Origin: Borreliella garinii
Lineage (GTDB): Bacteria > Spirochaetota > Spirochaetia > Borreliales > Borreliaceae
Direction: 5' to 3'
Length of the DNA stretch: 64,000 nucleotides
NCBI RefSeq assembly: GCF_001922545.1
Contig: NZ_CP018744.1
Span: forward strand, 62,001 to 126,000
The notes beneath the pieces were generated by a model. That model did no database searches. It had not been told where the DNA came from and worked only from the letters and a program-made list of their open reading frames with translations. This document shows, piece by piece, positions 47,648 through 56,069 of the stretch (positions are counted from its first letter, which is position 1; the number at the start of each line of letters is the position of its first letter). The position numbers and the translations under genes were made by a program.

Positions 47648-48793
47648 TTAACTTTTAGTAAGTAAAAATTTAACTTTTTTTAAAACTTCATATTCTTGTT
47701 TAATTTTAAAAATATTTCTATTGGGATTTAACTCAAGCTCACTTTCTACCCTATCAATGAAATTTATTAATACGGTTTTTTCATCGCTATTTAGCACAAC
47801 ATTACTTAAAGATTCTTCAGCATTAAATTTGCTCACAACCTTTTCAACATCATTAAAATTGAAATGAGAAGAAGAATGATCCTCAGTTATACTTTGAGAA
47901 CCAAGCTTTTCACAATTAGCAATATTATTACTTTGGTCTTGACCTGCTACATCTCTTAAACTATCCCTCAAATTTTTCTCTCCATCATTAGAAAAAGAAC
48001 CTTCAATCGTTTGAGAATCTAGGTCCTTTTTTAGAATGCTTTCAAAGTCATCAAATTCTTTTAACTCAAGAGGTTCACCAGAACTCTTAAAAACCGTACA
48101 ATTAGCACTATTCTCATGCTCAATATTTACATTCTTATCATTCTTATCAATTAAATCTAAATGTTGTTTATTATCTACAAAACTCTCCAATTTTTCATTA
48201 TGATCGTTATTATTATTTAACTCCATATTTTCTAAGGACACATTATCGCTACCAATGTCAATGCCTTCTTTTTTAATCAAATTATTCGAAAAATTATCCG
48301 CCGTATGTAAATTGCTAGTCAAATCAAAATCTTTATCTTTATTAAATTTAACATCATGCTGAACTCCTTCACTTTCTTTTGGGGTATAATTAATACCCTC
48401 AAGTAGCGCATCTAATTCTTCTTTACCAATAGAAATATTAGGCAAATTGTCTTCTTTTTTAGAAAATGAATCGTCAATCTCAGGCGACTTTTTTTCAAAA
48501 TCTTTAGAATCTGAAATAATAAAATCTCTTTGAACAAGCTTAAGCCCATTATCAATCATTTCTTTTTCAACTCTTTCAACACGAAGCTCAACATCCTTTA
48601 AACAATTAATCAACTCGCCATGTCGTTCTTTTAATATGTTATCGAGTTTTAATAGCTTTTCATCTAAAAAAAATTTAAGATTATCTGAAGCCGTAGAAAC
48701 AACATCAACAGACTCATTTCTTAAAAATACTTTTTCCATATCAAAATCAACTTCCTTAGGACCTTCTTTGATAAAAAAAATACTTTTCTTCAT
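47648..48793 (-). CDS. Acidic low-complexity protein with a FliM/FliN-like peptide
   Basis: About 381 residues from ATG 48793 (GGTGGAGAG upstream, long spacing) or 388 from GTG 48814. There is no signal or membrane segment. An N-terminal coiled coil (about 40-80) precedes a long Asp/Glu/Asn/Ser-rich disordered stretch and a more ordered end (about 325-381). Near residue 120 is ISIGKEELDALLEGI, close to the SQ-D/E-EID-x-LL peptide at the N-terminus of FliM and FliN/FliY that binds CheY. Whether it binds a motor or chemotaxis partner is a guess. I recognise no family and know it only as Borrelia-type hypothetical. Confidence 0.72.
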   Translation of the reverse strand: MKKSIFFIKEGPKEVDFDMEKVFLRNESVDVVSTASDNLKFFLDEKLLKLDNILKERHGELINCLKDVELRVERVEKEMIDNGLKLVQRDFIISDSKDFEKKSPEIDDSFSKKEDNLPNISIGKEELDALLEGINYTPKESEGVQHDVKFNKDKDFDLTSNLHTADNFSNNLIKKEGIDIGSDNVSLENMELNNNNDHNEKLESFVDNKQHLDLIDKNDKNVNIEHENSANCTVFKSSGEPLELKEFDDFESILKKDLDSQTIEGSFSNDGEKNLRDSLRDVAGQDQSNNIANCEKLGSQSITEDHSSSHFNFNDVEKVVSKFNAEESLSNVVLNSDEKTVLINFIDRVESELELNPNRNIFKIKQEYEVLKKVKFLLTKS

Positions 48794-48894
48794 GCTAAAC
48801 TTGCTCTCCACCAAAACTACTCAATATAACTACAATCTAAATCAACTTTAACTACTTGTAAATATAGTATATTAAGAATATAATTACAAGCTAT

Positions 48895-49353
48895 ATGACC
48901 ATTTATAAAAAAATTGCAATGTCTTTTTACTCAGGAATACTAAGCTACTTTATAATAGCTCCCATATTTGGAGAGAGAGGATTTGTTAATTATCAAAAAC
49001 TGGATAATAACTTAACATTAATAAAAAATCACATCGAAAAACTAAAAGAAATTCAAAAAGAATTAAAAGCAAGATATATTAATTTACAAGTATCTAAATC
49101 CGAAATTCTAAAAGAAGCCAACAAGTTGGGCTACTACCCCAAAAACTCAACAGTAATAAAAACCAATAACAATAAAGATCAATATCGCCAAGGGCAAATA
49201 TTAACACTACAAAATCCCATTTCCAAGAATCAAAATTTTTACTTTATATCAATAGCAATAGGTTTAATTTATTATTTTTTATCAAGTTGTATTATCCAAA
49301 CCAAAAAAATCACAAAAAGCAATAAACTTGCTTCCAACAACTCTAAGGATTAG
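48895..49353 (+). CDS. FtsB/DivIC-like septum protein with an extra C-terminal membrane segment
   Basis: A 152-residue protein: N-terminal membrane segment (about 8-26), coiled coil (about 35-75), then EILKEANKLGYYPKNSTVIK, matching the E-x-x-AR-x-LG-Y family pattern that closes FtsB/DivIC proteins. Unlike the usual single-pass form, a second hydrophobic segment (about 115-135) follows. FtsB/DivIC proteins join FtsL and FtsQ/DivIB in the divisome. A weak SD precedes the ATG; ATG 48919 is an alternative. It lies 5 bp before the permease pair. Confidence 0.68.
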   Translation: MTIYKKIAMSFYSGILSYFIIAPIFGERGFVNYQKLDNNLTLIKNHIEKLKEIQKELKARYINLQVSKSEILKEANKLGYYPKNSTVIKTNNNKDQYRQGQILTLQNPISKNQNFYFISIAIGLIYYFLSSCIIQTKKITKSNKLASNNSKD

Positions 49354-49358
49354 CTTTA

Positions 49359-50339
49359 TTGAAAATATTTATTTTTAAAAATGTAATATATTTATTAATT
49401 AATTTAATTTGTGCATCATTTTTTTGCGTATCGTTAGTAAGTTTTTTTTCAAATGAACACCAGTATACTCCTTTTGTTAAAACAAATATCCTAAAAAAAT
49501 ACTTGCAGTACATTGGAATATGCAAAAGTATAGAAAGATATGCTTTGATACATAACTTTAACCCCAAATCAAAATTAGAAAAAAATTACTTTTTAAAGCA
49601 TATAGCTGGTAATTCATATATAATATACAAAACAAAAAACGAAGGAATACTATGGGGTGATTATCGGTACTCACTACTGAGCAATGGAAAGCCAACTACT
49701 AAAATAATTTTTAAAAAAATATTCAATACTTTAAAAGTCTCAATTCCAGGAGCCCTGCTCTCTTATATTGCAGCAATAGCCCTTATTATAATTTGGAAAC
49801 TTTACATAAAAAACAACTTAATAAATAATTTTTTAGAATATTTAATGCTATTACTCCACTCCATGCCAAGAAACTTAACAGTATTTTTAATATTGTCTTT
49901 AATATATTACTTAAATTTAAATCCAAAAAATTTAATAATAGGTGGATTTGCATGGTTTTTTTCATTCTTTATATTTAATTCTGTAATTTTCAAACAATCT
50001 CTTGACAAAACTTTATCAGAGTTTTACATAAAAGCTGCAAAATCAAGAGGAATAAATAAAATACAAATAATCTTAAAACATGCATTAATTCCATCAATAA
50101 CGCCATTACTTACTAACATGAGACCTATTTTAACAACTGCTTTTTTTGGAGCATCAATGATTGAATCAATGTTTGAAATTGATGGAGTTGGGGCCTTATA
50201 TTTAAATGCTTTAAAATTCAACGATTATGCCATTTCTAAAGATTTAATTTTTATTGGTGTTTTCATTATGCTTATTCCAAATATAATAACAGATATATTA
50301 ATTTACAAAATCAACCCATACAAGGACACGCTAAGCTAA
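49359..50339 (+). CDS. OppB-type ABC transporter permease
   Basis: A 326-residue permease with an N-terminal membrane segment, a periplasmic loop and five more segments; the EAA-type loop reads YIKAAKSRGINKIQIILKHALIPS near residues 222-245. It starts with TTG, nine bases after AAGGA. It shares one base with the second permease. No ATPase or solute-binding protein gene is nearby, so the pair must borrow partners encoded elsewhere (e.g. the Opp system) or has become specialised. Substrate unknown. Confidence 0.88.
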   Translation: MKIFIFKNVIYLLINLICASFFCVSLVSFFSNEHQYTPFVKTNILKKYLQYIGICKSIERYALIHNFNPKSKLEKNYFLKHIAGNSYIIYKTKNEGILWGDYRYSLLSNGKPTTKIIFKKIFNTLKVSIPGALLSYIAAIALIIIWKLYIKNNLINNFLEYLMLLLHSMPRNLTVFLILSLIYYLNLNPKNLIIGGFAWFFSFFIFNSVIFKQSLDKTLSEFYIKAAKSRGINKIQIILKHALIPSITPLLTNMRPILTTAFFGASMIESMFEIDGVGALYLNALKFNDYAISKDLIFIGVFIMLIPNIITDILIYKINPYKDTLS

Positions 50340-51199
50340 TGAAACTAGATATAATAAAAAAAAATTTTTATATCGTACTATTTAGCATATTTATTGTATT
50401 GTTAATCATTGCTCCAGAACTAGTTAATGAAAATTCAAAAATTGCAATCTACAAAAAAGATCCAAATAAAATTTATTTAAAATCTACCAAAAAAATACCT
50501 ATGCCACCCACAAAAGACAATCCACTAGGAATCGACAAAATGGGCAGAGATATTATGGCAAGATTAATAATTGCAACTAGAAATTCTATTCTACTTTCAC
50601 TAAGCTATGCAACAATTTCTGCAATAATCGGAATCTTCATTGGAACAATAATTGGCATGATTAGTTTTGAAATTTGCATGCAAATTTCAAAACTAATCGA
50701 AGCATTACAAACGTTACCTTTTTTTTATGTTGTGTCTTTAGTTTTTTACTACTTTTTAAAACAAAAAACTTACAATATGCTTCAAACAGCAACACTATTG
50801 GCATTGATTCATGGATGGATTAGGTTTGCTTTTATTGCAAGAAACAATACGCTAATAATAAAAAATTTAGATTATGTTAAAGCCGGTGAAGCTATGGGAG
50901 CAAGCAAAATTCGAATAATATTAAGTCATATTTTTCCAGAAGTATTCTCATCAATATCATCCATAATTCCATTACAAATGGCAAGGAGTCTTACTACTTT
51001 TGAAGTAGTAAGCTTTTTACAAAAACAAGATAAAAATCTATATCCTAGCCTTGGAGAACTGCTCAACTATATGGAAATGGGCAATAAATATTTATGGATA
51101 TGGATCAATCCCCTACTCATATTAATAGTCATAAACATAATACTAACAATAATAAATTTACAACTGAGAAAAAAAATGAAACATTTAATATCATATTAA
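50339..51199 (+). CDS. OppC-type ABC transporter permease
   Basis: A 286-residue partner of the preceding permease. After the first membrane segment it has DNPLGIDKMGRDIMARLI, the hallmark of OppC/DppC proteins, and the EAA loop YVKAGEAMGASKIRIILSHIFPE near residue 190. Start and preceding stop share a base. It ends 9 bp from the convergent nth gene with no visible terminator. Confidence 0.9.
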   Translation: MKLDIIKKNFYIVLFSIFIVLLIIAPELVNENSKIAIYKKDPNKIYLKSTKKIPMPPTKDNPLGIDKMGRDIMARLIIATRNSILLSLSYATISAIIGIFIGTIIGMISFEICMQISKLIEALQTLPFFYVVSLVFYYFLKQKTYNMLQTATLLALIHGWIRFAFIARNNTLIIKNLDYVKAGEAMGASKIRIILSHIFPEVFSSISSIIPLQMARSLTTFEVVSFLQKQDKNLYPSLGELLNYMEMGNKYLWIWINPLLILIVINIILTIINLQLRKKMKHLISY

Positions 51200-51208
51200 C
51201 TAAAAAAA

Positions 51209-51826
51209 TTAACAAACTCTTGGAGAAAATTTTTCTAAAAAACAATTCGCGCAACTTACATTTCTAGCAGTGCAAACTTCTCTTCCATGCTTATTAATAG
51301 CCATAGAAAATCTATACTGCTTACAAGGCTCTATTCTTCTTTTTAGATCCAGTTCAATCTTAATAGGAGAATTTTCCAAAGAAAGAGCATGCCTTTTAAT
51401 AACTCTGCTAAAATGAGTATCTACAATAATTGCGGGCTTATTGTAAACAGAACCAAGAATAACATTTGCTGTTTTTCGACCTACTCCGGGTAGCTTAACA
51501 AGATCAAAAATATTATTTGGAATAACGCCATTAAATTTTTCCAAAATATCAATAGAACAATTTACAATATTATTAGCTTTCCTTGAATAAAAACCAGTCT
51601 TATAAATTAATTTTTCAACATCTCTTATATTTGCTCTTGATAAACTTTCAAAATTCCCGTACCTTTCAAAAAGACATGGAGAAATTTTATTCACCAAATT
51701 ATCTGTTGTTCTTGCACTTAAAATTGCCATTATTAAAAGTTCATAATTATTCTTATAATTTAAAAAAGGTTTAACATCGGGATATCTAAACAAAGTCTCA
51801 TCAACAATCAAATCAAGATTAATCAT
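51209..51826 (-). CDS. nth: Endonuclease III (Nth) with altered Fe-S ligand spacing
   Basis: DNA glycosylase and AP lyase for oxidised pyrimidines. About 205 residues from ATG 51826 (frame open to 51871; neither start has an SD). The helix-hairpin-helix LPGVGRKTANVIL contains the catalytic Lys, and VDTHFSRV holds the catalytic Asp. The C-terminal cluster reads C-x6-C-x2-C-x9-C: the fourth Cys of the normal C-x6-C-x2-C-x5-C motif is replaced by Ser, and the protein ends in a Cys four residues later. The cluster may be ligated differently or be absent. It is transcribed away from the two tRNA genes. Confidence 0.93.
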   Translation of the reverse strand: MINLDLIVDETLFRYPDVKPFLNYKNNYELLIMAILSARTTDNLVNKISPCLFERYGNFESLSRANIRDVEKLIYKTGFYSRKANNIVNCSIDILEKFNGVIPNNIFDLVKLPGVGRKTANVILGSVYNKPAIIVDTHFSRVIKRHALSLENSPIKIELDLKRRIEPCKQYRFSMAINKHGREVCTARNVSCANCFLEKFSPRVC

Positions 51827-51892
51827 AAAAAAATTATAAAACATAATAAACATAAAACAAAAAATATACAAATTAAAGGTATCTAGACCTTA

Positions 51893-51921
51893 TTGACAAG
51901 GATTTTTCAAAATGATATACT
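51893..51921 (+). promoter_or_regulatory. Strong sigma-70 promoter of tRNA-Arg and tRNA-Pro
   Basis: TTGACA (51893-51898), a 17-base spacer, TATACT (51916-51921). The predicted start near 51928 is about 13 bases before tRNA-Arg. This is one of the best consensus matches in the window. Confidence 0.85.
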
Positions 51922-51940
51922 CATCATTAGCATTTAAACT

Positions 51941-52014
51941 GCACCAATAGCTCAATTGGATAGAGCAACAGACTTCTAATCTGTAGGTTTTAGGTTCGAG
52001 TCCTAATTGGTGCG
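51941..52014 (+). tRNA. tRNA-Arg (anticodon UCU)
   Basis: A 74-nt cloverleaf. Acceptor GCACCAA pairs with TTGGTGC, discriminator G; the anticodon stem CAGA/TCTG encloses CTTCTAA, giving TCT, which reads AGA/AGG, the main Arg codons in this AT-rich genome. T loop TTCGAGT. CCA is not encoded. tRNA-Pro follows 7 bp later under the same promoter. Confidence 0.97.
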
Positions 52015-52021
52015 CTTCATT

Positions 52022-52094
52022 CGGGATGTGGCCTAGTGGCTAAGGCACCTGCTTTGGGAGCAGGGGATCGTGAGTTCGAATCCCACCATCCCGA
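52022..52094 (+). tRNA. tRNA-Pro (anticodon UGG)
   Basis: A 73-nt cloverleaf. Acceptor CGGGATG pairs with CATCCCG, discriminator A; the anticodon stem CCTGC/GCAGG encloses TTTGGGA, giving TGG. T arm TGAG-TTCGAAT-CCCA region intact. It is the second tRNA of the pair and is followed by a strong hairpin terminator. Confidence 0.97.
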
Positions 52095-52103
52095 AAAAAA
52101 TTT

Positions 52104-52134
52104 AAAAAGCTAAAAACTGTGTTTTTAGCTTTTT
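52104..52134. terminator. Bidirectional terminator between tRNA-Pro and p83/100
   Basis: AAAAAGCTAAAAAC (52104-52117) and its exact complement (52121-52134) form a 14-bp stem with a three-base loop. The flanking A and T runs give a U-rich tail in both directions, so it can end the tRNA transcript on the plus strand and the p83/100 transcript on the minus strand. Confidence 0.85.
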
Positions 52135-52167
52135 AATAATTTATACAAATTTAATCGAATCTTAAAA

Positions 52168-54249
52168 TTATTCAACTTTCTTTAAAGTATTTAAATCTAA
52201 AGTAATAAGACTTTTAAACTCATCCTGCAAATAAATAAAATTCTTTCTCACAGAAAAGCTAGTAAAAGGCAAAATTTTATTCTCTGAAAGAATAAACTCA
52301 TCTAAATTTTTAGGAGAAAATTTAGCCAATCTCCAAACATTGCCACTATCTTTCACAACTACTAAAATCATTTTAGAGTCAACATAAAGAGATGAATTTT
52401 TATTAATCTCAAAATTAGACTCCGATATCACTTTTAAATTCTCAAGTTTATTAAGTATTTGAAGCTTGGCTTTTCCTGAATCCATTTTAATAACAACTAA
52501 ATCTTTTTCACGTTCATAAATTCCATACCGCTGAATGCCTTGCTGAGTACTTTCTTTAAGTCTAACACCAGTATTCAAATCAATAAGTTGAAGCGTTCCT
52601 AAATTTGTAATAGGATCAATAACCTCTAAAAATACAGGATTACTAGAATCTATAGACATAGTAGTCAAATCTTGATTTAAAGAAGTAGGTTGACTTTTGG
52701 TTTGAGGCTTGGTTTCTTGCAAGTTAACATCTTTATTATCTATACCCTCTTTTGAATCCATATCGCTATAAGAAGGCTTATCTAATGGTGATGATTCGCT
52801 AACCTCATTGTTGTTAGACTTTGAAATTTCATTTACTCTCTTAATCTCAGAAACAGGTTTTAAATTTTTTTTACTATCTAATTTTTTATCTTCAGATAAT
52901 TTTTTATCTTCCGGCCTCATAAGATTTTCGTCATTATTAAAATCAGCTAAACTTGCCTTTGATTCCTCTTTGACTATTTCTCCTTCTTTGCCTTTAATTT
53001 TTTCTTTACTAGAAACTTTAGAATTTAAATCTCGATTAAGATCTAATGCTTTAGGATCTTTACTTTTTAAAAGTTCTTCATCACTTTTTTTGATTTCAAT
53101 TTGCTTTTCAATTTCTCTTTTTTGATTTTCATCGCTAGTTTCTTTAAGCTGTTCCTGCAAGTCTTCTATACTTTCTTTTATTTGTAGCTGCTTATCAACT
53201 TTAGGAGAACTTACATCACCAGGTTTTGGTAAATTCTTTTCTTTATTAATCTCGTTAATATCCTCTTGAATCTTCTCTCTAACAGTATCCCTTTGAATAT
53301 CTAAATTATCTTCAGAAGAATCTAATTTTTGTTGGGCTTTATCAATATCGATTGCCTTTTTATCTAGTTCTTCCTTTTGTTTCTTTTTAGCATCAACCTG
53401 ACTTTCAATCTCTTTTCTATGCTCTTCATCTGTAGCCTTTTCAAGCTGATCTCTTAAATTCTCAATAGTCTCTGTTATATTGGAATCACTTTTATGAACA
53501 TTATCTAATTCAATATCAATTTTATCTTGATCTGCTTTATGAGTTTCGCCTTGAATATCTGTAATATCTCTTGCAAAGTTAACACCTGCTTCATTCTCGC
53601 TTAAAAGAGCTGCCACAACCTTATCTGTAACCAAACTGTCAATATCAATGTCAGACTCAATTTTTCCAGATAAAATATTCTTTTTAAGAGGAATAAATAT
53701 TTGTGTCTTTCCAGCCCATTGACTGTACACTCTAGAAAGACCTGCATTTTCTTTAGTTAAAGACTTTAAAGCAGCCTCAATATAAACCTCTTTATAATAA
53801 TTTAAATCCCCTCTATAAACAGCATTATGTATTGTAATAACCTTAGCAATTAATTCAGCACTAGATCTTTCATAATCAAAAGACTTTATCAAATACCCTG
53901 TAAGAATTCTTCTTAGATTCAATATACTGTCAAGCTGTGACTTACTACCAATAGAAAAAACATCAACGCTTGCTCTTTTATCTTGATCGTCAATAAATCT
54001 ATTAATAAAATATTTACCATAATAACTTGAGTTGCTATTGGAATTAATCAATGGTCTTGCTAAAAACTCACCAATACCTACTATTTGTTCATATGTATTT
54101 GTAGAATCATAAGGACCTTTATAGTTTACAAACTCAAGATCCATATTAACAAAGTCCTTTAATTTTTCCTTATCAACTTCCCTTGAATTAAGAGGAAATC
54201 CATTCAAAGAAATAAGAAAAAAACTAAAGATTAGTAACATTTTTTTCAT
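52168..54249 (-). CDS. p83/100: P83/100 antigen
   Basis: A well known serodiagnostic antigen of Lyme spirochaetes (BB0744 in B31); its physiological role is unsettled. 693 residues: signal peptide (about 1-22, ending LNSRE), a globular N-terminal domain (to about 240), a long charged coiled-coil region (about 240-480) containing two related 40-residue blocks beginning ETIENLRDQ and ESIEDLQEQ, a variable low-complexity part (about 400-530), and a C-terminal beta-rich domain (about 540-693, VFLEVIDPITNLGTLQLIDL). The variable part differs from B31 as I remember it, which suggests another genospecies. Confidence 0.95.
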   Translation of the reverse strand: MKKMLLIFSFFLISLNGFPLNSREVDKEKLKDFVNMDLEFVNYKGPYDSTNTYEQIVGIGEFLARPLINSNSNSSYYGKYFINRFIDDQDKRASVDVFSIGSKSQLDSILNLRRILTGYLIKSFDYERSSAELIAKVITIHNAVYRGDLNYYKEVYIEAALKSLTKENAGLSRVYSQWAGKTQIFIPLKKNILSGKIESDIDIDSLVTDKVVAALLSENEAGVNFARDITDIQGETHKADQDKIDIELDNVHKSDSNITETIENLRDQLEKATDEEHRKEIESQVDAKKKQKEELDKKAIDIDKAQQKLDSSEDNLDIQRDTVREKIQEDINEINKEKNLPKPGDVSSPKVDKQLQIKESIEDLQEQLKETSDENQKREIEKQIEIKKSDEELLKSKDPKALDLNRDLNSKVSSKEKIKGKEGEIVKEESKASLADFNNDENLMRPEDKKLSEDKKLDSKKNLKPVSEIKRVNEISKSNNNEVSESSPLDKPSYSDMDSKEGIDNKDVNLQETKPQTKSQPTSLNQDLTTMSIDSSNPVFLEVIDPITNLGTLQLIDLNTGVRLKESTQQGIQRYGIYEREKDLVVIKMDSGKAKLQILNKLENLKVISESNFEINKNSSLYVDSKMILVVVKDSGNVWRLAKFSPKNLDEFILSENKILPFTSFSVRKNFIYLQDEFKSLITLDLNTLKKVE

Positions 54250-54354
54250 AAAAGAAATTCTCCTATAAACTTAATTATAATCTACCTTACCAACTAAATT
54301 CACTAATTTAAACCTAATTTTAACATAATCAGATTTATATACAAAACAATTATT

Positions 54355-56034
54355 TCAATCTTGAATGATTGAAATAATTTCATTAATGTGCTTATTAATA
54401 TTTTCAGAAAAATTTTGCCGCCTCATAAACATTAATAAATTTAGATACTTATGCTTACAAAGTGTAATAAGCTTGTCTGTTGAATTTAAAATTATATTTC
54501 TTAAATTTAAAATTACAGAATAAGCTATTTCTAAATTACCTTGATAATTTAACACTATATGCTGGATGTAATTATATATAATACAATCTTGACCATAATA
54601 ACTTTCAAATTTGGTAATGGTTTTCACTATGGCAACTATATTATTAATATCTCTTTCTCTAATTGCCAAATCAATAAAGCTCTTAATTGCAGATTCATCA
54701 TTAACATATATAAAATATCTATAAAGCTTGCCCCTTGCAATAATTCTATCAAGCCCCTTTTCTGGCAAAAGCCAAACATTAAAAGCCCTTTTATATAAAT
54801 TTAAATATTTTTTGGGGAAATTTCCATCTTTAGTTGCAAGAAAATCTAAAATACCTAAAAATTTATCATAAGCAGAATCACTATAACTAGAATTAAGAAT
54901 CTCATCAAGAAGTAAATAATTTTCATCATAATCTACAGAGTCTTTCTCTTTTAAATCTATTCTACCTTGATTGTATTTATTACCTCTAAAATGGTTCCAT
55001 ACACTAACATCAAGCTCTTTGTCGTACTCATAATAATAAGTACTAAGAACCCAATCAAACCCCCCTAAGACAATAATACCTGAATTAGCACTAAGTCCCA
55101 ACAAATCCTTAAGTTTAGAATCTGTGAAAGATATATCAAAATCTTCTTCAAAAGACAAAAGTCCATGTGATTTAGTTGAAATTAAAAGATTTCTATTGTT
55201 ATAAAGAAGAGCTTTCTCAATCTTAAAGTTCATTTTTTTTTTAAATTTAAGCTTTAAGTTTCTACTTAAATTAAAAAACATACCAACACTTGAAATTGCA
55301 ACATATTCACCATTAAATTTTTCAAACAAAAAATTAATAGGAAAGTCTAATTTAATAGAGTTAACAACTTCCCCAAAATCTCTCCCATAAGCAACAATAT
55401 GACCTGACTTATGTCCAATAACTACCTCTTTTCTTGTATTTATCATTAACAAAAAAGGGAAAGCAACCAGCCTGGAAGACCATTTCTTATTACCCAAAAA
55501 ATCAAACAAAAGTATTTCATCATTTTCGCTTGCAATGCAAAAATCACCATTATCAAAAACTACAGGAGAAGTGGCGGGTTTGCCACCTATGTTAACTTCA
55601 AACATCTTTTTTCCACTCTTTAAATCAATAGAAACAACCCTCTCATTAACAAGGGGAATTAAAATGCTAACATTGCCTATGGCAGGATCGCCTAAAGGTG
55701 AAAAATCAAGCTTATGTTTCCAAACAAGCCTTCCTCTTTCAATCTTTTGAACTTCATTTCTAGCTGTAATAACATAATAACCATTATCAAAATCTTTTAA
55801 AAGAAAAGGATATGGAATTCTATTCAATCTATAAGAATATTTCTTCTCAAATGACATTGTATAAGTAGTCAACCATCTATCTTGTGTTAAAACCGTAATA
55901 GTATCACGTTTTTCATCAATAATTGGATTACCTACAACTTTACCAGTTAATGCTTTTTGGAAATATAAATTAATGCTAGAATAAAGCCTTAAAAAAGAAG
56001 CTGAAAACAAAAATATAAAAAGTAAGCCTCTCAA
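54355..56034 (-). CDS. Secreted PQQ-like beta-propeller protein
   Basis: A 559-residue protein with a signal peptide (about 1-19). Residues 25-330 have repeating blade-like motifs: KVVGNPIIDEKRDTITV, VWKHKLDFSPLGDPAIG, KSGKKMFEVNIGGKPATSPV and GNKKWSSRLVAFPFLL, as in PQQ-binding-like (BamB-type) propellers. The last 200 residues are helical, perhaps TPR-like. Probably periplasmic. BamB function is possible but another Borrelia protein (BB0028) has been proposed for that role. The gene precedes p83/100 on the same strand with a 105-bp gap. Confidence 0.72.
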   Translation of the reverse strand: MRGLLFIFLFSASFLRLYSSINLYFQKALTGKVVGNPIIDEKRDTITVLTQDRWLTTYTMSFEKKYSYRLNRIPYPFLLKDFDNGYYVITARNEVQKIERGRLVWKHKLDFSPLGDPAIGNVSILIPLVNERVVSIDLKSGKKMFEVNIGGKPATSPVVFDNGDFCIASENDEILLFDFLGNKKWSSRLVAFPFLLMINTRKEVVIGHKSGHIVAYGRDFGEVVNSIKLDFPINFLFEKFNGEYVAISSVGMFFNLSRNLKLKFKKKMNFKIEKALLYNNRNLLISTKSHGLLSFEEDFDISFTDSKLKDLLGLSANSGIIVLGGFDWVLSTYYYEYDKELDVSVWNHFRGNKYNQGRIDLKEKDSVDYDENYLLLDEILNSSYSDSAYDKFLGILDFLATKDGNFPKKYLNLYKRAFNVWLLPEKGLDRIIARGKLYRYFIYVNDESAIKSFIDLAIRERDINNIVAIVKTITKFESYYGQDCIIYNYIQHIVLNYQGNLEIAYSVILNLRNIILNSTDKLITLCKHKYLNLLMFMRRQNFSENINKHINEIISIIQD

Positions 56035-56069
56035 AACAAAAAACCTTTTGAGCTTTTAAAAAACTACTA

